64,000 nucleotides of DNA from an uncultured Sulfitobacter sp. (GCF_947499945.1 NZ_CANMQD010000006.1:1-64000), one strand, 5' to 3'. Positions 44,501-57,996 are shown, counted from the stretch's first letter. Translations and numbers: made by a program. The notes: generated from the letters alone by a model not told the origin.

Positions 44501-47500
44501 ACAGTGCCAGCCGCCGACGTATGCACATCGCGCACTTGAACATTGCTCAGCGTCAGGTTGCCCGTGTTGGTCACGCTATAGGAATAGGTGATCGTCTCAC
44601 CCACGGCCACATCGCCGGCCACATCCGCCGTCTTGGCGATGAGGATTTGCGGGTTGGCAATCGCCGGCACCGTCAGTCTTGCTGTCTCGTCACCCGGCAC
44701 AGTTGGCAATGGCGCCTCGGATGAGGACGCACGTGCGATGTTGGTGATCTCACCTGCGTTCATGTCAGCTTGGGTCACGGTGTATGGTGCTTCACAACGC
44801 AAACTGCCCCCGACCAGCAGACCACCCGTAGGGATCGGCGCACAGGATACGTTTGCGATACGGTCATCGCGCACCTGCGGCTGGGCCGTCAGAGTGATAT
44901 TGCCGCTGTTGGTGACTGTGTAGACATAATTGATAATCTGGTCCGCATCTGTGACTTGCGCCACATCGGCCACTTTCAGCAGGGTGAACGCTGGGACCTG
45001 ATCGGGACCGCGCACAAACGCATCGCCCTGCCCCAGTACTTCGGGCGCATCAGGGGTCGCCGCAACTGCGGTGCCATCGGCGACGTTCAGGAACCCGCCA
45101 AAGGGATCGGCCCCGCCATTGACAGCGTTCACGTCCTCTTGGGTCGTGAGATAGGAGACAAGGCAGCTGCCGTTGTCCTGACCCGGTGCCAGTGTGCCAA
45201 TGTCACAGCTGGCTGGCGTTGTCGTGCGCACATCCGACAGGGCCACATCGTTCAACGTAACGTTGCCCGTGTTCCGCGCCGTGAGGCGGAACTGGATCAG
45301 CTGGTCAGGACCGGTAAAGGCAGGTTGACCCGGCGCAGGCGTCGGAACCAGCGTTTTGACCACTTCAAGCACCGGCGCAGGCGTGGCCAGCACAGCAGAC
45401 ACCTGCGCGGTATTGCGCAATGTGACACCTTGGGGCGTTTGGCCTGACGCGTTCGCCGTATTGATCAGCTCTTGATCGTCTACATCCGACTGCATCACAC
45501 GATAATCGCCGACACAGACCAGCATCCCTTGCGGCGCAAGCACCACATTCGCAGGGGCAGCAACATCATCAACAGTACAGGTCAACTGTGGCAGCAGCGC
45601 GTCGGTGATGCTTACACCACTCAACGTCTGATTGCCGGTATTCGTCGCGGTCATCCGGTAGCTGATAAGCTCGCCCACGGCGGCCATACCTGTCGGGGCC
45701 GTGATCTCTTTTGCCAGTACCAGTTCGGGGGCAACATCGGCTGTCACAGTCTTGGTCACTGCGGGGGAAACCACGAGGATCTCATTCTCCGTATCGGGCG
45801 CGAAGACGGTTTGCGCGGTCGCCTCATTGGTCACAAATCCCGCATCAAGGTCATCTTGGGTGATCAAATAAGTCGCCACACAGGTCGATGTCGCGCCCAC
45901 ACCAAACACGCCATCGGCAGAGCTGTCGTGACAGACAACGGGGTTCGTCAGACGGTTATCAAACACCAGGATGTCTTCGCTCAACCCGACCAGCGCGGCG
46001 TTGGCAACGGTATAGGTATAGGTGATTTCATCGCCCAAAGCGGCAAAAGTGATATCACTCGGAACGCTGTCTTTTGTAACACTCAGCGCAGGCTCCGCAT
46101 CAACGGGATAGATTGCACTGTCGCTGGGTGAGGTAACGGGCGCGCCGTCGATTAAGCCGCTGGCCGTTGCCGTGTTGTTGGTCACACCCAATTGCAAATC
46201 ACCCAAACGCAGCGTGTAGGATGCTGTGCAGGTCACCTGCTCTGTTGGCGCAAGGCTGCCACTTTCCAGCGCAGGACAACTGGCATTCGGTGCAACTGAA
46301 TCATTGATCGTGATCGGCCCATCGACAGTGACGTTGCCCGTGTTCACCACCACAAATTCATATTGCAGCACAGTGCCCAGATCAAAGGCATCGGGTGTCG
46401 CACGCAGCAGGTTCTTGGTCATGCCAAGGGATTTTGTCTGGATCGCAGGCGCGGTCACGCTAACGGAATCAGACTCGACCGGGGCGCCATCAAACACGGC
46501 CAGTGACGTCGCCATATTGGTCACAAACCCGCGGTCGAGGTCTTCTTGTGCCGCGGTCCATACCTGCTCACAACTCACACGCCCCAAAGGTGCCAGTGGC
46601 CCCGCAGCACATGTCAGGCCCGTCCCGATTTGGTCGTCATCAATCGTGATCGGCCCTGCCAGCGTCACGTTACCTGTGTTGGTCACCGTAAATGCATAGG
46701 TGATCTGGTCCCCGACCGCGTCAAAGCTGCCATCAGAAGTCGCAGCAATCGTTTTCGTCGTCGTTAGTGCGGGCAATTGCGTTGCAGGGCTGCCGACGAC
46801 AGAGGGCGGTGTAGTGAGCACTTCGGCCACAGGATCACCGGGTGCAACAGGGATCAGGGGCTGATTAATGCGCGCCGTGGCCGTGTTCTCGACATTGCCG
46901 CCATCCAGATCAGTCTGCGTAATGCGGTAGCTGCCCGTACAGGTCAGGCTGGCCCCCACCGCAAGCGGTGGCGCAGGACATGTGACACCACCAAGGTTTT
47001 GCCCGTCAATGATCGGATCGCTGATCATGATCGGCGCCGTCAGCGTAATGTTACCCATGTTCGTCACGGTAAAATCGAACGGGATGATCTGGTTGAGCGT
47101 ATCAAACGGGACAGGCGCGTTGGCCCCAAGGGTTTTCACCATGGTAAAGGCAGGTGAGCCTTGAACGTTGACTGGCACAGAGGCGGTATCGTTCACGTCA
47201 GCCCCATCGGGCATCTGCGTCTCGACCAGTGCTGTATTGGCCACACCACCCGCATCAATATCTTCTTGGGTCAGCGCATAGGACGCATTGTAGGTCCATG
47301 TCTCACCCACATCGATGGCATCTGAAATGCCCGTATCGCCAGCCAGAACAGGTGTCAAAGACAGGACAGCACCATCGCGGCGTGTGAACATATCAGTTAG
47401 CACAACACCTGACAGGGTCACGTTTCCCGTATTCCGCGCCGTGATCGTAAAGGTGATCTGGTCGCCCACCGCAACGGGAGCACTGATGCCGGAGGTGTCC

Positions 47501-50500
47501 GCCACTTTGAGCACTTCAAGTGCGCCAGCCGCAGGAATGGACGTCACAGTCGGATCATTATCCGCCGCACCCGCCGTTACATTGTCAGAGGCATCCGAAA
47601 TCGTGCCACCAGCTGGCAGATCACCCGTTACAAGTGCTTCGTTGCTCAGGGTGCCTGCATCAATATCTTCTTGGGTCAGCGCATAGGTCGCGGTCCAGAT
47701 CATCGGCGTGCTGCCCACGGCCAAATCAAGTGCCACAGCCCCGCCAAGCGCCGTACCACCACTTTGCAGCGCGGGAACAGGCGGCGTGCCTGTGCCGGTG
47801 AATGTTGTCTCTGACAGCACAGGGTCAAGGACAGAAACATTGCCCGTATTGGTCAGCATGTAGGTATAGGTCACCACATCGCCCACAGTCGCGACGCCAT
47901 CAGCACCCAGATCGAGAGCGGAGTCTTTTACCAGACCGATCGACGGATCAGACGGCAGCGTTGTAACTGTCGGATCAGCGTCCGCAGGATTGGCCCCTGT
48001 ATCATCAGACACGTCATCAACGATATTACCTTCAGGATCGGTGGCAGCGCCGAGGACCATGTTCGCCACACCGCCTGCATCAATCGCAGGCTGGGTGAGC
48101 GCGAATTGCCCGATGTAGAACCATGTTTCGCCCACATCAAGGCGGCCATTGCCGTCAAGATCACCGTCGTCATATAGCGGACCCGAGGTCAGCGCCAAAG
48201 CGCCACCATTGGCATCGGTGAGCGTATCCACAACCGCAGGCGCGGTCAGCGTCACGTTGCCTGTGTTCATTAGCGTAATGGTGTAGTTGATCACATCGCC
48301 TACCCGCACAGGATTGCTCAGGAGGGGCGTTGCAGATTTGACTGTCTGCACCGAAGGCAAACGCACAATCATCGTCTGCGTCGGATCATTCCCGTTCAGA
48401 TCGGCAGGATCGGACAGATCGTCAATGCTGGTGCCGAAAGGATCATTGGCGACAGCGGTTGCCTGGTTCTCGACATTGCCTGCGTCGATATCCTCTTGGG
48501 TCAGCGCATAATCAGCGGTGAAGACCACGGTAGCACTGCCCACGGGCAGATCCATCACAGACACGTCGCCCCCAATCATCACGCCGCCACTGGCATAGGC
48601 TGGCACAGGTGCGGTCCCTGCCCCGTTAAATCCCGTCTCGGTGACACTCACATCATAAAGCGTCTGATTGCCCGTGTTGCTGACGGTGTATGTATAGGTG
48701 ATCGTATCACCCGCATCCGCGCGGCCATCGGAACCAGTGTTCACAACGGATGTTTTCAACACATCCAGATCGGGGTCCGTCGCAAAATTTGCGACAGTCG
48801 GATCATTGGCCGGATCGGTATCCGTATCAGGCCCGTCTGCTACACCCGCATCATCATCGGACACGTCAATCACATCGTTGTCGTCGGGATCTTTCGCCAC
48901 GACCCGCACGGAGTTCGCCACACCGCCTGCGTCAATCGCCTGCTGGTCGAGTGCAAAGGTCGCCGTATATTCCCAAACCTCGTCTACCCCCAGCGCACCA
49001 TCACCGTCGGTGTCACTGGCAGGGACCAGCACAGGCTGCGTGGTCAGCGTCAGCGGATCACCATTCGTATCGAGCAGCGTATCCGTGAGCACAGGATTGC
49101 TGAGCGTTTGGTTGCCCGTGTTGTCGAGTGTGACGCTAAAGCTGATCACATCGCCCACACTCACAGGATTGGAGAGCGCGGAAATATCGGCACGCTTTTC
49201 CACAACCAGCGTAGGAGCCGCATTCAGCGCAACAAGTGTCGGGTCGTTGTCCGTGACCGTATCACCGTTGCCATCGGTAGCACCCGCATCATCATCTGAG
49301 ACGTCAGTCAATTCATTCCCGTCAGGGTCGGTTGTCGTGGCAAGGATAGAATTGGAAAGCCCACCCGCATCCAGCGCCTGCTGGTCAATGGCATAAGTCG
49401 CCAGATAGGTCCAAGTTTCGCCCACATCGAGGAGGTCATTCACAAGGGTATCACCGCTGTCAAAGGCAGGCTGGTTCACCAGCACAAGGTCTTCTCCATC
49501 CGCGTCAAGCAGCGTATCAACCAGCGCTGGCGCGCCCAGCGTTTGGTTGCCCGTGTTCGCAACTGTCACGGTAAAGGTGATGATTTCACCCGCAACAGGG
49601 GGATCGCTCAGCGCGGAGGCATCTGCACGTTTCTCCACCACCAGCGCGGGCGCGGGCGTGATCGCAAGAAGGGTAGGATCATTTGCGGCATCATTGTCCC
49701 CGCTGGCATCAGAGGCTCCTGCATCATCATCAGAAATATCCGTAACAGCTGTGTCATTTGGATCAGTCGCCGTGACACTCACCGTGTTTGAAATTCCCCC
49801 TGCATCAATCGCAGGCTGGGTGAGGGCAAAGCTGGCGGCATAGGTCCATGTCTCGCCCACATCCAAAGTGGTATCGGCATTACCATCACTGCTCACGAAG
49901 GCTGGCGCAGACGAGAGGGTCAGCGGGCCGCCATTCGCATCGGTCAGCGTATCGGTCAGCACGGGATTGAATAGCGACTGGTTACCCGTATTGGTCACGG
50001 TAATTACAAAGTTAACCGTGTCATCGACCGCAGGCGGTGTTGACAGATTGGTCACGCCCACGCGCTTTTCAACGGCCAAGGCACCAGCACGCCCGAGCGG
50101 CGTCACAGTCGCGTCATTCTCGCCTTCAGCGGCGCTATCATCATCGGACACATCGCTTGCAGGCACACCAGCCGCGCTGGCCCCTGTTGCTGTCGCTTGG
50201 TTCGAGACTTCGCCAGCGTCCAGATCTTCCTGCGTTAGCGCATAAGTTGCGGTAAAGGTGATCGCCCCTGCCCCCACCGGCAGATCGAAGGTACCCGCCT
50301 CACCGCCAAGGTTTGCACCGCCGCTGGCATACACTGGCGCAGGTATCGTGCCCGCCCCGCCAAAGTCAGTCTCGGTCACGGCCACGTCCAGCACATCAAG
50401 CAGACCCGTGTTTGTGATCGTGTACGTGTAGGTGATCGTATCATCCACATCGAGAACACCGTCACCGCCATCATCCGTCACCGCCGTTTTCACCACCGCG

Positions 50501-53500
50501 ATTTCGGGAATACCGTTGAGGACCAGATCAGGTGTGACCGCATCATCACTCACAGGAGCACCCTGCGGATCATCCGCCGTCACAGCAACAGCATTGCGGA
50601 TTCCGCCTGCGTCAATCGAAGGCTGCGTCACGTCAAACCGCGCGGCGTAAATCCACGTCTCGCCCACGTCGAGCATATTATTGCCATTGCTGTCGCCATC
50701 CCCCGCAGGGTCGCGCACAGGTGTCGCCGTCAGCGTCAGTGGCACGCCATCAATATCGGTCAGCGTGTCGGTCAAGATTGGCGGATCAAGCGTCACATTG
50801 CCTGTGTTCTGTACTTCGACGCGGAACGGAATTTGCTGGCCCACAACAGCGGGTGTTGTGATGTTGCTCAGGTTGGCAGTTTTGCTCACTGCAATACTTG
50901 GCGTCTTGCCTGCTGGCGTGACAGAGGCATCATCCGTCTCGCTCACCGGATCGGTCCCTGCGGGACCATTGGCCGTCACAGTCGCGACATTGGTAAGGGC
51001 TGCTTGCGCATCCACATCCGCTTGGGTCACTTCATACGTCGCCGTAAAGGTCACCACATCGTCAGGGCCAAGCGTGCTCCATGTCCCTGCCGCAGCAGTA
51101 TCAGTGGAGGTGCCAATCTCAAGCGCATCCGTGGTCAGCGTATCGCCACCCAAAGCCAGCGCCGCAACACCTGCCGCCGAAGTATGCGCATCGGTCACAG
51201 TCACGTCCGTGAGGGTCACATTGCCCGTGTTGGTCACGGCGTAGCTATAGGTGATATCCTCACCCACAGCGACAACCGCACTCGGTGTCGGAGATTTTAC
51301 AACACTCACAGCGGGCGTCTGGTCGGCCTCAATGGTGAGCGTATCGGTATGGCTCGGCGCGGGTGTCACTTGCGGACTACTCACCGTGGCCACATTGGTC
51401 ACACTGCCGCTATCAAGGTCGGCTTGGGTCACGTTATAGGTGGCAGTACAGGCGTATTGCTCCAACGGAAGCAGACCACCCGCAGGCAACGGACCACAAT
51501 CAAACGCAGCACCAATTTTATCGTCCGTAATCTGCGGGATATCGGTCAGGGTCACATTGCCGATGTTGGAGATGGTATAGGTGTACGTCACCAACTGGTC
51601 GAAGACATTAATGACCGTGGTATCTGCCGATTTCGCCATGACGAAATCGGGCTCGCGCTCTGGTCCCAGAACAAACACATCATCGCTGCGATCAATCGGG
51701 GGCAACACGGGGTTCACAGGCGTCGCCGTGACATTGGCCGTGTTCACAAAGCCGCCTGCGATGACGTTTTCACCGTCGATCACGGCAGGATTCAGGTTGT
51801 CGATATCATCTTGGGTAACCGTATACACAAATTCACAGCTGCGATCGATTGCATCAGGGGCAAGTGGGCCAACAGTACAAGAAGCTGGAGTCACCATACG
51901 CACATCAGTAATCACCGCAGTCTGCAAAGTGATGTTGCCCGTGTTCTCCACCTCGACGACAAATGTGATTTCCTGATCCACGGCGCTAAAGTCGGTTTCT
52001 GGACCACTCGGGCGCTGGGTCGTTTTCGTGACCAGCAAATCCACATCGGGCGCTTCAATGTTTACGTTGATCATCTTTTCATCGCGCAAGGTAACACCCT
52101 GCGGATCGGTCGCAGTTACAGTTGCGGTATTGTCCAGCGTCTGCGCATCAACATCCGTTTGCTTGACCGTATAGGGCCCTTCACAAACCACAGTTTCCCC
52201 TGGCAGCAGCCGCACATTCGCAGGTGCAGGTGCTGGTGGCGTGCCAACCTGACACGTCAGGGACGGCACCAGCGGATCCGTCAGCGTCACACCAAACAGC
52301 GTCTGGTTCCCGTCATTCGTAGCCGTCAAACGGTAGGTCAGGATATCGTCCAAACCCGCACCATTCGGTATCGGTGTAATCATTTCCTTAACCAGCAGGA
52401 GCGATGGATTCTCGGCAATGGTGACCATCTCTGCCGCATTGGGCGAGACAACGTCGGACGGCGAGTTGCCCTCGGCAGCAAAGACTGTTTGCGCCGTCGC
52501 ATTGTTGGTCACAAACCCGCGGTCAAGGTCGGCCTGCGTCAGTGTATAGGGAAAATCGCAGAAGATCGTGCTGGTGTTGCCCACATCGCCACTGGGCAAG
52601 GCAGGGCCAGCAGGCTTACAGACCAGTGGCCCCGCAACTTTGTCATCCACAATGGTAATTTCATCGATGAGGCCCACATTGCCCGAGTTGGTCACGGTAT
52701 AGCGGTAAGTCACCACGTCTTGGGTGCTGTCGAACGCGGCGGTTCCATCCGCAGGCGTCCCTACCACAGGCAAGGCCACTTTTGTCAGACTCAGCGCCGG
52801 CTTGGCATCCACGGGGAAGATCGCATCATCACTGGGCGAGGTAACAGTTACCCCGTCAAACAGACCCGAGGCCGTGACCACATTCGTCGCAGCCCCAAGG
52901 GCAAGGTCATTGCCATTAACCATATGGGTCGAGGTACAGCTGAGCGTCTGATCGGGAAGCAACTCGCCGTTTGGCAGCGCACCGCAGGTAAAGCCTGCGG
53001 GGAACGGCACAAGACTGTCGTTCAGCGTGAGGGTCACATTGCCGTTAACTGTGACGTTGCCGTCAATCGTGACATTGCCGTTGTTGGTTACCACAATGGA
53101 ATAGTTGAGCGGCTGGTTCAGGTTGAAGGATGCGTTAGCCGGACCGGTAAATGTCTTTTCAATCGCCAGCGAGGGGTTTTGCACAGCGTTGATCGTCACA
53201 CTGTCCGGGTTCGATACGGGCGAAACAGATGTGCCGTCATCCTCGACAAAAGTTGTCGTGGCCGAGGCGATGTTCGTCACTTCACCGTCATCAAGAGCAG
53301 TTTGGTCGACGGTGAAGTCCTGCTCGCATATCACACTGGCACCCGGTGCAATCGGGGGCGTACCACAGCTCAGGGTGCCGTTAATCTTGTTATCCGTGAC
53401 AAGGATCGGCTGGAGCAAGGTCACGTTGCCGCTGTTGGTCACGACATACTCGAATGTAACTGTTTGACCCACGGCGCTATAGCTCGCGTTCGATCCCGTT

Positions 53501-56500
53501 TTAACCCGCTTGTCCATGCGCAGCGCAGGTTGCTGGTCAGCCTCAAGTCTGAAAGTGTCGGGCGCAGAAGTCGCCGTAACCGAGGTCGGTCCGTTCAGCG
53601 TTTGGGGGATCACAGGCTGGGTGACGGAAGCGGTCGCTGTGTTTTCGATAAATCCGGCATTCAGCATCGCCTGCGTTACAGTGGCGGTGGCAGTACACTG
53701 AATGGAAGCGTTGATCGCCAAACCCGCCGCAGGAAGCGCAGGGCAACTCACGGTGGCAATGCGGTTATCAGCAACTGTAATGGGCGCTGTCAGCGTGATG
53801 TTGCCGCTGTTGGACACGTCATAGATGTAGGTGATCGTCTCCCCAAGGGTGGAAATATTGCCGGCAAAAGTGCTGCCTTTAATCATCGTCAGCGCTGGCG
53901 TCTGCGCGGGGCCTGCAACGGTTTCCGCATCATCATTGCTGACGGATGTGCCAAGGCCGACACTGTCGCCTGTCACTGTGGCGATGTTGGTCCAGCTGCC
54001 CAGATCAATATCTTCTTGGTCAAATATCTTGGTCACGCCCAGCGGTGTAACACCGTCAGCACAGGTGGTCGTTGTCGTGCCCGGCAACAGGTCAGCCAGC
54101 GCACAGGTGAACAGTGCAGCCTCGGCTGGCGTGGCGGGATCACGGTCGGTAAGCACCAGATTGGTCAGCGTCGTATTGCCCGTGTTGGTCACGCTAAAGG
54201 TGAACGCTTCGCTATCGCCCACAGCGGTATAGCGGCCATCGGTGCTCTGCTTGTCCACGCTCACCCCTGCGGTACGCGCAGGTCCCTCCACCACAGCCGT
54301 TGATTGCTGGTTTGCGGGTGTGGGAACATTTGGCGGTGCCTGCACACTGACGGAGGCGGTGTTGGTGATGGAACCCGCGTTCACGTCCTCTTGGGTCGTG
54401 AGATAGGCAGCGGTACACGTGCGGTCCGTCGCACCGGGCGCAAGGGTCGGGATCGTACAATTCACAGGCGCGCCAAAGAATGGATCGGTGATCGCGATAT
54501 TGCTGAGTGTGAGCGTACCTGTATTCACTACAGTAAACTGGAAATTGACCGTCTGCCCCGCAGCGGTAAAGGCCGCAGGCGCGGTTTTCTCGAATGTATA
54601 TTCCACACGGAAGGGCGGGCCAGCGACTGACAGCGTGCTGGTGTCAGACGTGATTTCAGGCGAGGAAACCGTGGCCGTGTTGTCCACTTTCAGGTTATCA
54701 ATATCGGCCTGCGAAATCGTATATTGGAAGCTACAGGTGCTGTTGATCGCATCCGGCGCAAGGTTGGCGATGGTACAGTTATAGCCTGCATCGAGGCTGT
54801 CGGTCACAAGGAGGTTGGTCAGCGTCTGTGTGCCCGTATTCTCGACGTCAAAGGTGTAGGTGATCTGTTCGCCAACGGCCAAGAATTGCGCTGTGTTTGC
54901 GCGTTTGCTGATGGTCGCGCTCTTGGTCCCTGCCCCTGCGGCCAATGCTGCGGTGCTGGTGTCTGTATCGCTTTGCTGTGGCCCTTGGGCGGGTTGCGCA
55001 CTCACGCTGGCTGTGTTCAGAATCGTCTCGCCGTCAATATTCGGCTGGGTCACACGGTAGGTACCAGTACAGCTTTTGCTGGTGGTGGGCGCGATATCGG
55101 TGAGGGTACAGTTCAGAGACGGGATCAGCGGGTCAGTGACGGTCGCAGTGCGCAGCGTCACATTGCCAGGGTTTGCAACTGTAAAGGTATAGGTCAGTTC
55201 TTCGTTCAGCGCCGTGAAAGCCGCAGGACCCGTTTTCGTCAGTGTCACATCAGGCGTTGCCACAACAGGCACAGTTGCCGTTGCCGCATCTGATGTAAGG
55301 ATCGTCACCGTCCCGTTGTTGTCATAAGGAAAGCTGGCCGTGGCAGTGTTGACCACTTGTCCTGCGTCAAACTCTGCCTGAGTAAAACCCTGACGGGTTC
55401 CGGTACACTCAAAGAAGTCGCCAATCGCAAGGGTCGCTGGCTGGTTACAAACCGCAGGTGCCGTGAGCAGCGCGTCGTTGATCGCAATCAACTCGTCATC
55501 ACGGCTCAGAACGCGGTCGCCTGTGTTGGTCAGGGTGAAAGTATATGTGATGCTTTCGTTCAGGTTCGTCACAGAAGGCGTTACCGCCGCCTTACTCAGT
55601 GAGACTTCTGGGCTGAAATCAGGCGCAATCCGTGCGCTCACTTGGTTCGAGGCAGTTGGCCCTGCAAATGCGGTGGCGGTGTTCAAGACAACACCCGCGT
55701 CGATGTCCGCCGCTGTCAGTCGGTAATCTGCCGTACAGCTTCGCGTTTGGCCAATACTAAGGGAGGTCGTAAAACAGGTGAAGCTGCCGATCTTGTCATC
55801 CGTGATCGTGATTTCGGACACACCGATGTTATTCGCAATCCGCACGTTGCCTGTGTTGCGTACATCAAAGGTATAGGTGACAGTCGCATTTCTCCTAAAA
55901 TCTGAAGGGTCAAGAGCAGGCGCTGTCTTGGTCAGTTCGATCGCTGGGGACTGCACGGCGGGAACTGTGACGCTGTCGTTGTTGGAGGTGACCGTCTGAG
56001 GTGTTGGACCTGCGGCAGTGGCGGTTGCTGTGGCGGTGTTGGTCACGCCCCCTTGGTTCAGGTTCCCTTGGGTCGTGGCATAAACATCCGACTGACACGT
56101 GACCGAAGCACCGGGCGCGATGATCGTGGCCGAACAGGTGACATCAACGCGGTTGTCATCCACCTGCGGCGCAAGTAAATCGACATTGCCCGTGTTGGTC
56201 AGGATATAATCATACTCAAGCTCCGTCCCCACCGCGCTAAAGTTGCTGGGGGAGTTTGCATCAAGCTGCTTGTCGAGGGTCATGCCAAGCGTGCGAACGG
56301 CGGGAACTGTGGCAGTTTCCGTATCTGTGTCAGTCGCGCCACCGATAGTAATGGTTGCCGTTGCCGTATTTTCATATTGGCCTGTATTAATATCGGCCTG
56401 AACCACAGAATAGCTGGCCGTACAGGTGACAGTGTTATTTGGTGCAACCGGAGCCGGTGGGCAGCTTACCGTGGTCGCTGTTGGATCGGACACAACAAGC

Positions 56501-57996
56501 TGGTTTGCAGGGAACGTCACATTACCAGTGTTACGCACGATAAGGTTATAGCTCAGCACGTCGCCGACGCTGTCGTAGTTGGCGGTCAGCGCAGTCTTGG
56601 TCAGGTCCAGCGATACATCCGCCGCAGGTCCGGGCAGGTCCAGCGTGTCGGTGCGTGTCAGCCGCCCGTCCAGCGGCGTGTCAGCAGATACGGTGACTGT
56701 ATTGCTTAACTCGTTTGCGGCGTTCGCGATGTAGCTGTCCACATCCGATTGCAGCACGGCGTAAGAGCCCGTGCAGGTAAAATCGTCGTCAGGGGCGAGA
56801 TCGGGCACATTACATGACAGCGACGGGATCAGGCTGTCGCGCACGGTGAAATTGCTCAGCGTAACATCACCTTCGTTGGTGATCAAAAAGCTGTAGGGTA
56901 CTGAAGTGCCTGCATTGCCAAAGGCGGCGCTTGTGCTGGACTTTACAACAGACAAATCCGGCGAGGCGCCCGTCCCCGTGACAGTCACTGTATCAGACAA
57001 TGTTCCCAGATTGCCGAACTCGGGCGTCCCTGTTGCAGTGGCAACGTTGGTCACTTGCTGGGTGTCGAAATCTTCCTGCGTGATGGTATAGCTGACCGTA
57101 CAGGTTGCTGACTTTGCTTGACCACCTTTGGCCGTTTTTTCAATGAGACTTGTATCACAAACTGGTGCAGCGGTCTTATCATCCACAACAGCAAGATTGC
57201 TGATCCGCACGGAGCCGATGTTCGTGACGATGTAGGTATAGGTGATTGTATCCCCAACTGCATCAAAAGTTGCCGGACTTGCTGTTTTCTCAAGCGTGTA
57301 GCCGGGCGCAATGGTTACAATCTCGTCGTTCGAGAGGCTATTCCCGCGACGGAAATCCCAATAGTTGTCGTTTGGGTCAGCGTCAAAAACCTGTGTCGTC
57401 GTTTGGCCTGTGGTTAGAATGTTTGACAACAGCGCGGAGTTTGTCGTGCTGAACCAACCCGTATTAAACGTGTTGTTGCCAAATCCCCGCACCTGACCAA
57501 AGCTGGTTGTGCCAGAGGTGTTGGTGATGTCCGTTGTGATGTCGGACCAGTTGCCAACCGTAAATCCGTTGAGGCGCAGTGTAATGTCGTTCTGATCAAA
57601 ACCGTTAACTTGCGTATCACCATCATAGGCCGAGAATCTGATATAGACATTGGCGAGTGCGCCGCCAAAATAGTCAGCGCAGGGTGAAAAGCCACAGTTC
57701 AACTCAATCGGGTTATTGATCGTGAACGGGTTACCGCGAAAAGCTCTTGGGGTGCCATTACTTTGGAACCCGACAAACGCGCCCGCGGGGTTGGAGAACT
57801 GGTAGTATACGTTGCCGTTCACACCAACCAGAACAAAGGCGACGCCGCCCGCTTCGGGATATTCGGGCGGTAGCGAAAGACTTGTCCCGGGGACGTTTCG
57901 TGTAAAGGGTGTTGCCTGCGCGCTTTGCCCTAAGCCTACAAAAAACGCCAAGGCCATTAGAACCAAAAGCAACTTGTTAACAACAATCTTTGACAT
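38536..57996 (-). CDS. Giant secreted DUF11/DUF7507-repeat protein (about 6,486 residues)
   Basis: One 19.46-kb frame without interruption. A signal peptide ([20 protein letters not shown], then QSAQA) leads into an N-terminal domain (about residues 30-240) with two Cys. About 46 modules of about 125-130 residues follow, each with a YxFxVxNTGNVTL-like core and a TNxATA end, as in the conserved repeat domain DUF11/DUF7507. Then come a thrombospondin-type-3-like Asp/Gly stretch (40011-40110), a Cys-bearing domain, a last classical DUF11 module ([20 protein letters not shown]), an SdrD-B-like domain ([17 protein letters not shown]), and a basic end ([20 protein letters not shown]) like the tail half of OmpA-type domains. 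There is no sortase motif, type I signal or autotransporter barrel. I use the ATG at 57996; a GTG at 58011 is possible. It is probably a surface fibre or adhesin handled by the adjacent barrel protein (inference). Confidence 0.88.
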   Translation of the reverse strand: MSKIVVNKLLLVLMALAFFVGLGQSAQATPFTRNVPGTSLSLPPEYPEAGGVAFVLVGVNGNVYYQFSNPAGAFVGFQSNGTPRAFRGNPFTINNPIELNCGFSPCADYFGGALANVYIRFSAYDGDTQVNGFDQNDITLRLNGFTVGNWSDITTDITNTSGTTSFGQVRGFGNNTFNTGWFSTTNSALLSNILTTGQTTTQVFDADPNDNYWDFRRGNSLSNDEIVTIAPGYTLEKTASPATFDAVGDTITYTYIVTNIGSVRISNLAVVDDKTAAPVCDTSLIEKTAKGGQAKSATCTVSYTITQEDFDTQQVTNVATATGTPEFGNLGTLSDTVTVTGTGASPDLSVVKSSTSAAFGNAGTSVPYSFLITNEGDVTLSNFTVRDSLIPSLSCNVPDLAPDDDFTCTGSYAVLQSDVDSYIANAANELSNTVTVSADTPLDGRLTRTDTLDLPGPAADVSLDLTKTALTANYDSVGDVLSYNLIVRNTGNVTFPANQLVVSDPTATTVSCPPAPVAPNNTVTCTASYSVVQADINTGQYENTATATITIGGATDTDTETATVPAVRTLGMTLDKQLDANSPSNFSAVGTELEYDYILTNTGNVDLLAPQVDDNRVDVTCSATIIAPGASVTCQSDVYATTQGNLNQGGVTNTATATATAAGPTPQTVTSNNDSVTVPAVQSPAIELTKTAPALDPSDFRRNATVTYTFDVRNTGNVRIANNIGVSEITITDDKIGSFTCFTTSLSIGQTRSCTADYRLTAADIDAGVVLNTATAFAGPTASNQVSARIAPDFSPEVSLSKAAVTPSVTNLNESITYTFTLTNTGDRVLSRDDELIAINDALLTAPAVCNQPATLAIGDFFECTGTRQGFTQAEFDAGQVVNTATASFPYDNNGTVTILTSDAATATVPVVATPDVTLTKTGPAAFTALNEELTYTFTVANPGNVTLRTATVTDPLIPSLNCTLTDIAPTTSKSCTGTYRVTQPNIDGETILNTASVSAQPAQGPQQSDTDTSTAALAAGAGTKSATISKRANTAQFLAVGEQITYTFDVENTGTQTLTNLLVTDSLDAGYNCTIANLAPDAINSTCSFQYTISQADIDNLKVDNTATVSSPEITSDTSTLSVAGPPFRVEYTFEKTAPAAFTAAGQTVNFQFTVVNTGTLTLSNIAITDPFFGAPVNCTIPTLAPGATDRTCTAAYLTTQEDVNAGSITNTASVSVQAPPNVPTPANQQSTAVVEGPARTAGVSVDKQSTDGRYTAVGDSEAFTFSVTNTGNTTLTNLVLTDRDPATPAEAALFTCALADLLPGTTTTTCADGVTPLGVTKIFDQEDIDLGSWTNIATVTGDSVGLGTSVSNDDAETVAGPAQTPALTMIKGSTFAGNISTLGETITYIYDVSNSGNITLTAPITVADNRIATVSCPALPAAGLAINASIQCTATATVTQAMLNAGFIENTATASVTQPVIPQTLNGPTSVTATSAPDTFRLEADQQPALRMDKRVKTGSNASYSAVGQTVTFEYVVTNSGNVTLLQPILVTDNKINGTLSCGTPPIAPGASVICEQDFTVDQTALDDGEVTNIASATTTFVEDDGTSVSPVSNPDSVTINAVQNPSLAIEKTFTGPANASFNLNQPLNYSIVVTNNGNVTIDGNVTVNGNVTLTLNDSLVPFPAGFTCGALPNGELLPDQTLSCTSTHMVNGNDLALGAATNVVTASGLFDGVTVTSPSDDAIFPVDAKPALSLTKVALPVVGTPADGTAAFDSTQDVVTYRYTVTNSGNVGLIDEITIVDDKVAGPLVCKPAGPALPSGDVGNTSTIFCDFPYTLTQADLDRGFVTNNATAQTVFAAEGNSPSDVVSPNAAEMVTIAENPSLLLVKEMITPIPNGAGLDDILTYRLTATNDGNQTLFGVTLTDPLVPSLTCQVGTPPAPAPANVRLLPGETVVCEGPYTVKQTDVDAQTLDNTATVTATDPQGVTLRDEKMINVNIEAPDVDLLVTKTTQRPSGPETDFSAVDQEITFVVEVENTGNITLQTAVITDVRMVTPASCTVGPLAPDAIDRSCEFVYTVTQDDIDNLNPAVIDGENVIAGGFVNTANVTATPVNPVLPPIDRSDDVFVLGPEREPDFVMAKSADTTVINVFDQLVTYTYTISNIGNVTLTDIPQITDDKIGAAFDCGPLPAGGLLPLEQYACTATYNVTQADLDSGSVTNVATVSSPQVTPAPSHTDTLTIEADQTPAVSVVKSPTPSAVVAVGEDITYSYAVTNTGNVTLTDVTVTDAHTSAAGVAALALGGDTLTTDALEIGTSTDTAAAGTWSTLGPDDVVTFTATYEVTQADVDAQAALTNVATVTANGPAGTDPVSETDDASVTPAGKTPSIAVSKTANLSNITTPAVVGQQIPFRVEVQNTGNVTLDPPILTDTLTDIDGVPLTLTATPVRDPAGDGDSNGNNMLDVGETWIYAARFDVTQPSIDAGGIRNAVAVTADDPQGAPVSDDAVTPDLVLNGIPEIAVVKTAVTDDGGDGVLDVDDTITYTYTITNTGLLDVLDVAVTETDFGGAGTIPAPVYASGGANLGGEAGTFDLPVGAGAITFTATYALTQEDLDAGEVSNQATATGASAAGVPASDVSDDDSAAEGENDATVTPLGRAGALAVEKRVGVTNLSTPPAVDDTVNFVITVTNTGNQSLFNPVLTDTLTDANGGPLTLSSAPAFVSSDGNADTTLDVGETWTYAASFALTQPAIDAGGISNTVSVTATDPNDTAVTDISDDDAGASDASGDNDAANDPTLLAITPAPALVVEKRADASALSDPPVAGEIITFTVTVANTGNQTLGAPALVDTLLDADGEDLVLVNQPAFDSGDTLVNDLLDVGETWTYLATYAIDQQALDAGGLSNSILATTTDPDGNELTDVSDDDAGATDGNGDTVTDNDPTLVALNAAPTLVVEKRADISALSNPVSVGDVISFSVTLDNTGNQTLSNPVLTDTLLDTNGDPLTLTTQPVLVPASDTDGDGALGVDEVWEYTATFALDQQAIDAGGVANSVRVVAKDPDDNDVIDVSDDDAGVADGPDTDTDPANDPTVANFATDPDLDVLKTSVVNTGSDGRADAGDTITYTYTVSNTGNQTLYDVSVTETGFNGAGTAPVPAYASGGVMIGGDVSVMDLPVGSATVVFTADYALTQEDIDAGNVENQATAVANDPFGTSIDDLSDPADLNGNDPTQTMIVRLPSVQTVKSATPLLSNPVRVGDVINYTITLMNTGNVTLTAPAVVDTLTDANGGALALTSGPLYDDGDLDGNGRLDVGETWFYIGQFALTQPAIDAGGVANMVLGAATDPEGNIVDDVSDDTGANPADADPTVTTLPSDPSIGLVKDSALDLGADGVATVGDVVTYTYMLTNTGNVSVLDPVLSETTFTGTGTPPVPALQSGGTALGGAVALDLAVGSTPMIWTATYALTQEDIDAGTLSNEALVTGDLPAGGTISDASDNVTAGAADNDPTVTSIPAAGALEVLKVADTSGISAPVAVGDQITFTITARNTGNVTLSGVVLTDMFTRRDGAVLSLTPVLAGDTGISDAIDVGETWTYNASYALTQEDIDAGGVANTALVETQMPDGADVNDTASVPVNVQGSPAFTMVKTLGANAPVPFDTLNQIIPFDFTVTNMGNITLTAPIMISDPIIDGQNLGGVTCPAPPLAVGASLTCTGSYRITQTDLDGGNVENTATARINQPLIPVAPGDPVAEVLTTPPSVVGSPATQLPALTTTKTIAATSDGSFDAVGDQITYAFTVTNTGNVTLAGPITIDDDQIGTGLTCAAGPLAPLGRVSCEQVWTAAQEDLDRGFVTNMATSLAVFDGAPVESDSVSVTAPAIQTKSLGMTKNLLRATPDAFDLGTVLQYEFVVVNTGNVTVDGPITINDSVAPNASCPALESGSLAPTEQVTCTASYTLRLGDLQLGVTNNTATASGLIDGAPVTSPSDSAIYPVDAEPALSVTKDSVPSDITFAALGDEITYTYTVANAALVGLSEDILVFDNRLTNPVVCHDSSADGVFGVGATSTCVATYLITQDDLDAGFVTNEATAQTVFAPDTENEILVVSPAVTKTVTADVAPELVLAKEITAPTGMAAVGELISYRMTATNTGNQTLSGVSITDALLPQLTCTVDDVAAPANVVLAPQGMLVCVGDYRVMQSDVDDQELINTANASGQTPQGVTLRNTAQVSAVLATPAPVLEVVKTLVPTPAPGQPAFTGPDQLIQFRLTARNTGNVTLNDVALSDVRTTTPASCDIGTLAPGQDNGSCLVSYLTTQEDVNAVNGGADPFGGFLNVADGTAVAATPDAPEVLGQGDAFVRGPDQVPAFTLLKVADVAQVTDADQIINYVYTVTNSGNITLTAQPQVRDDRIANVSCAPIPTGGLLVGGSLRCEAPYTVTQADMNAGEITNIARASSSEAPLPTVPGDETARLTVPAIANPQILIAKTADVAGDVAVGETITYSYSVTNTGNLTLSNVQVRDVHTSAAGTVNLAIAGDSLSVDSVPTGDSTDDVAGDAGWTSLAPADVATFTATYVVTQQDVDRQTVLSNTATVTAISPDGSTAQFTDTLEIKPQDNAPALTVVKTVDESGLSQPPMAGDALSYAITVTNTGNQTLRSISLIDTLRRLDGTGVTPAPAPVFTGGDLATAGQMEVDEVWTYTATYALSQEDINAGGVSNQVIARGVAPDNGLVLDASDDGAPANGDDNPTVTSIVSMPSIEGEKTIASGEPVVGSSIGFEIVVRNTGNVTLDDVGIANDTLTRADGEVLTLTTQPIFVGASAGSSAGVLQPDEFATYRAFYTLVQADIDAGGISNTARVIGTPPVGSALTDVTDNGDDGDGNAVNDPTVLTVPAAPVVTLIKRLGDDAPASFDTVDQVLPYRFDVTNTGNVTLAGPVSIADAMITDAGGAITCAAVPEGGLPPMDSVTCEASYAVTQADIDAGKIDNTATATVDGTDSALATATILAQQTPALSLVKVASALASEDFVTDAIVTYTYTTTNTGNLTIMAPITVRDNLIPASAFTCDAFPSDGLAPGAEYVCRAEYSVTATDVDLGSVTNLASATDGTTTSPLTSETIPDQGVPALTVVKTAREGATFSEVGDTIDYSFVVTNSGTRAFASEVTVTDTLFGAVSCFAPTSDDPDFTSGETVTCGGTYAVTQADLDRGEVLNEAFAQTLFGADDTPVTSPPSSATVTADLLPSITLAKSAATLPVTEAGQLLTYTLMATNTGNQTLRGVTVSDPMLSGFNCAGDMLMRGAVLECSGTYRVTQADIDAGALSNTATTRGITPQGGAVNDSETLVLDMPAAVPAVALTKTATPTPFGAVGSTLTYLFGVENTGNVTLNNLVVTDAMDPDYSCTIATLAPQMTNNACAMTHVVTQAEVDAGSIENTASVSADAPGGLDTSDTTSVSTPGPARSGSLEVTKTVAAAASVLGAPVTFTLSVENTGNVSLRNVSVLDRMTNLSGAIITLDAPFALQGTSDANADGILDVNETWIYAATRTLRQGDLNAGGLLNQVTVTALDPANSAVRDISDDGIDSDGDTTGDVTEFIAATDAELSAEKTVTAEGNQEGDTVTFQIAALNTGNQDLSDLSAADTMTRLDGTQVPANVAPLSVPAILSPGQTATWTVSHVLTQEDIDAGGLSNTALVLASDVNGSIVTDLSSNGNPNDGNTTDDPTNLMINLAPGLEVVKTATSVGAIAGETVEFEITARNTGNVTLNSISLMDTLTDIDEANARTLSTVFQSNDGTPPSPAGTLAPGEVGTFTASVVLTQADVDRGGVINVVTATGQTPAGATVLDISDDDGEGLDDPTVVPVAALPSFDIVKEVGTNELLFPTVERATFTITVTNSGNITQSGIQVRDDLVSFLAPAVLLGEAYPPVVSISGFDGGTANAAYNGGTVTELLSGDVKLAPQAVGTITLSMVYSAALGQPALPNTASVVSAQLGQPTDGQVPVLTTDADGDGIPDYIESPTGDRDGDGIADRFDYDPTGTFYCEDDGRLLTGGLISVSGGGFTQTGEGTTGPITVVRSGNDGNFQFFVTAAGTYTLGLTYPDGTQASVTRTSSGNIDATRLAPANPGVIGSLPAGETGLLIDSSAGANPFYTSFTIAEGDPMLIGNNIPIRTCEGLTDVVATKTADRRTAVFGETVNYTLSFTNNTQLTIPNARIVDMLPAGLIYTPGSGRVNGVAVEPVVSGRRLEWRNDLAAGATTVVTLAVRVARTGEFGERTNRTFLEDRFGRTVSNVADAVVRIDPEHVFDCSDVIGRVFTDTNGNGYQDGPGTLREPIIDDSYVGNGKFGKLDRAPKREDQSEPGIPGVRLVTPDGILITTDEHGRFSVPCAALPRNIGSNFMLKLDTRTLPTGYRVTTENPRVIRLTAGKMAKLNFGARIGNVVDIDLTAAAFVSGRSDPQPALSKGIDGLIAQIATTPSVLHLTYVLGRGEAPQLGRERLRSMEKLIQKRWRGKGKYKLIIDKSVTKTK
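44350..47090 (-). repeat. Higher-order block, copy 2: modules 28-35 of the giant protein
   Basis: Second copy of the eight-module order described for 51000-53850, offset by about 6.7 kb, that is 17 modules. A shorter, degenerate third run (modules 38-42, about 41940-43310) shows the AQT(L/V)F module followed by the ATNTGNQTL module, again in the same order. Confidence 0.65.
51000..53850 (-). repeat. Higher-order block, copy 1: modules 11-18 of the giant protein
   Basis: Modules 11 to 18 recur in the same order as modules 28 to 35. Idiosyncratic features match pair by pair: NxTxTxxGLxDGxxVTSPSD (13 and 30), [14 protein letters not shown] (14 and 31), a long Pro/Ala loop between the Cys residues (15 and 32), TPASC (16 and 33), and HTSAAG followed by TSTD/DSTD and no Cys (18 and 35). 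Confidence 0.65.

Larger units (their letters stand above)
40400..57250 (-). repeat. Array of about 46 tandem DUF11/DUF7507 modules encoded in the giant gene
   Basis: On the plus strand the array shows as a recurring TTGCCCGTGTT(G/C)-like word every 360-420 bp, the complement of the codons for the NTGN core. I counted 46 cores from the first (near 57215) to the last (near 40430). Modules differ in sequence, so this is a protein-level repeat, not recent tandem DNA duplication. Two subtypes occur in blocks: a paired-Cys type and a Cys-free type with an Asp-rich 12-residue loop. Confidence 0.85.

Noticed and set aside
50833-54303. A plus-strand open frame of 1,156 codons opposite the giant gene
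   Set aside because: It is the complement of a repetitive, GC-rich coding region. It is rich in Arg, His and Gly, has no domain or ribosome site, and the real frame on the minus strand has clear family motifs. The many shorter plus-strand frames under 38.5-58 kb are of the same kind.
40400-57250. Regular spacing of a short DNA word, reminiscent of a CRISPR or satellite array
   Set aside because: The word is the codons of the NTGN core in each protein module. Spacing is about 360-420 bp, flanks are coding, and the words vary at synonymous sites.
38536-57996. Possibility that the giant gene is a polyketide or nonribosomal peptide synthetase
   Set aside because: No ketosynthase, adenylation, condensation or carrier-protein motifs occur; the repeats are beta-rich DUF11-like modules with a secretion signal.
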